Of a DNA stretch of 64,000 nucleotides, positions 63,440 to 64,000 are shown one piece after another. This stretch comes from Agapanthus africanus (lineage: Eukaryota > Streptophyta > Magnoliopsida > Asparagales > Amaryllidaceae), in the NCBI GenBank assembly GCA_030015575.1, contig CM057349.1, positions 261,573,077 through 261,637,076 on the forward strand. Direction: 5' to 3'. The notes beneath the pieces were generated by a model. It was not told where the DNA came from. It did not search any database and saw only the letters and a program-made list of their open reading frames with translations. Every line of letters starts with the position of its first letter. Position 1 is the stretch's first letter. The position numbers were made by a program, and so were the translations under genes.

Positions 63440-64000
63440 TGATCGGTGGATTTTCCGTTGTGTTTGTAGAAAATTGTAAAGAAATCACAACCAAAAATTA
63501 TTTTGACCGCAATCAAACTACGGTGTCAATTGTAGTTCATGAATGAGTGCGGATCGTCCACAGGGATTGCACGATTCATTTATATCTTTTATATGTTTGA
63601 ATTGAAAAGTTAAGCTAAGATAAACGAAATCATGATTCAAGAATGATTTGTATTCGAGTGTCACTATTCTTTATTCAAGAATCAAGAAACTATAAACAAT
63701 CAAGAATCGGTGTTTCGATAATGTTTCCAATTAACTGTCAGGAATCTAAAAGAGGCTCGTAGGAATCGATCGGGTCTATAGACGTGATGTAATCTAAAGA
63801 TATCGTGTTCTTGTCCTTCGAAGGATTGATACTAGATCGATGATCATCGACGAGAGTTAGGGCTTTCTTGATGAAACTAGGGTTCATCTTTTAACCCTTG
63901 TTCTTTCGTCGATATCATTCCTTTTCTAGCCTCTACCAAATTCAAGAAACGATCATAACTTCCCAATTTCGATCGATGTCAATCAAGAAAGCATCGAAAC
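63440..64000. mobile_element. Element I: unclassified insertion, starts TGATCGGTGG
   Basis: Similarity to the LTR of D stops sharply after GTAGCCTTT and unrelated sequence begins with TG, as LTRs do. The 561 visible bases contain no ORF or primer site. Strand, family and far end are unknown. Confidence 0.45.

Overview
The window looks like intergenic DNA from a large plant nuclear genome. It is made almost entirely of LTR retrotransposons nested inside one another. I recognise no host gene, rRNA, tRNA gene or CRISPR array. The clues for a plant are initiator-Met-type primer binding sites, Ty1/copia elements with LTRs of about 2.2 kb, a Tat/Ogre-like Ty3/gypsy element with two RNase H-like segments and an antisense ORF, and a gypsy-like element with 4.4 kb LTRs. 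The species cannot be named from this sequence.

Layout. 1-5381: copia element A (minus strand), cut by the left window edge; its 5' LTR is 3229-5381. 5382-33526: copia element B (minus), broken, same family as A; its 5' LTR (from 9928) is split by element H. 10644-32029: element H, a 21.4 kb Tat-like gypsy element on the minus strand, with 3.5 kb LTRs that look almost identical, a 5-bp target duplication (ACTTC), long gag-pro and pol ORFs, an antisense ORF and a 5 kb repeat-rich 3' region. 33527-39420: old debris, with copia C (minus), a copia integrase relic on the plus strand, a foldback of about 365 bp and a direct duplication. 39421-41449: a truncated LTR (F) of the A/B family. 41450 to about 63439: element D (plus), with 4.4 kb LTRs around a 2.7 kb interior that shows no coding potential, like a LARD. 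D was hit by a solo A/B-family LTR (G, 45787-48013), by copia E (53147-63218, minus, target duplication ATATG) and by an unnamed element I (from 63440). From the nesting, C is older than B, B is older than A and H, and F is older than D, which is older than G, E and I.

The most interesting signal is in the noncoding DNA. The LTRs and the 3' region of H are built from dozens of short hyphenated palindromes of several classes. They include an array of eleven GTGTT-N-AACAC dyads, about 13 paired G-boxes (CACGTG) around a TATA box, and some 15 stem-loop modules with a near-constant core (TCGTGAGGAT) and arms that change together. Unrelated in sequence but similar in logic, the copia elements A, B and E share a leader with conserved and apparently covarying RNA folds, a triplet of TTGAC-N4-GTCAA dyads at almost fixed spacing, and LTR dyads of the form arm-TCRCA-arm'. 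These could be regulatory or packaging structures. They could also be a mutational footprint, in which template switching during reverse transcription perfects palindromes. Identity estimates and alignments were made by eye.
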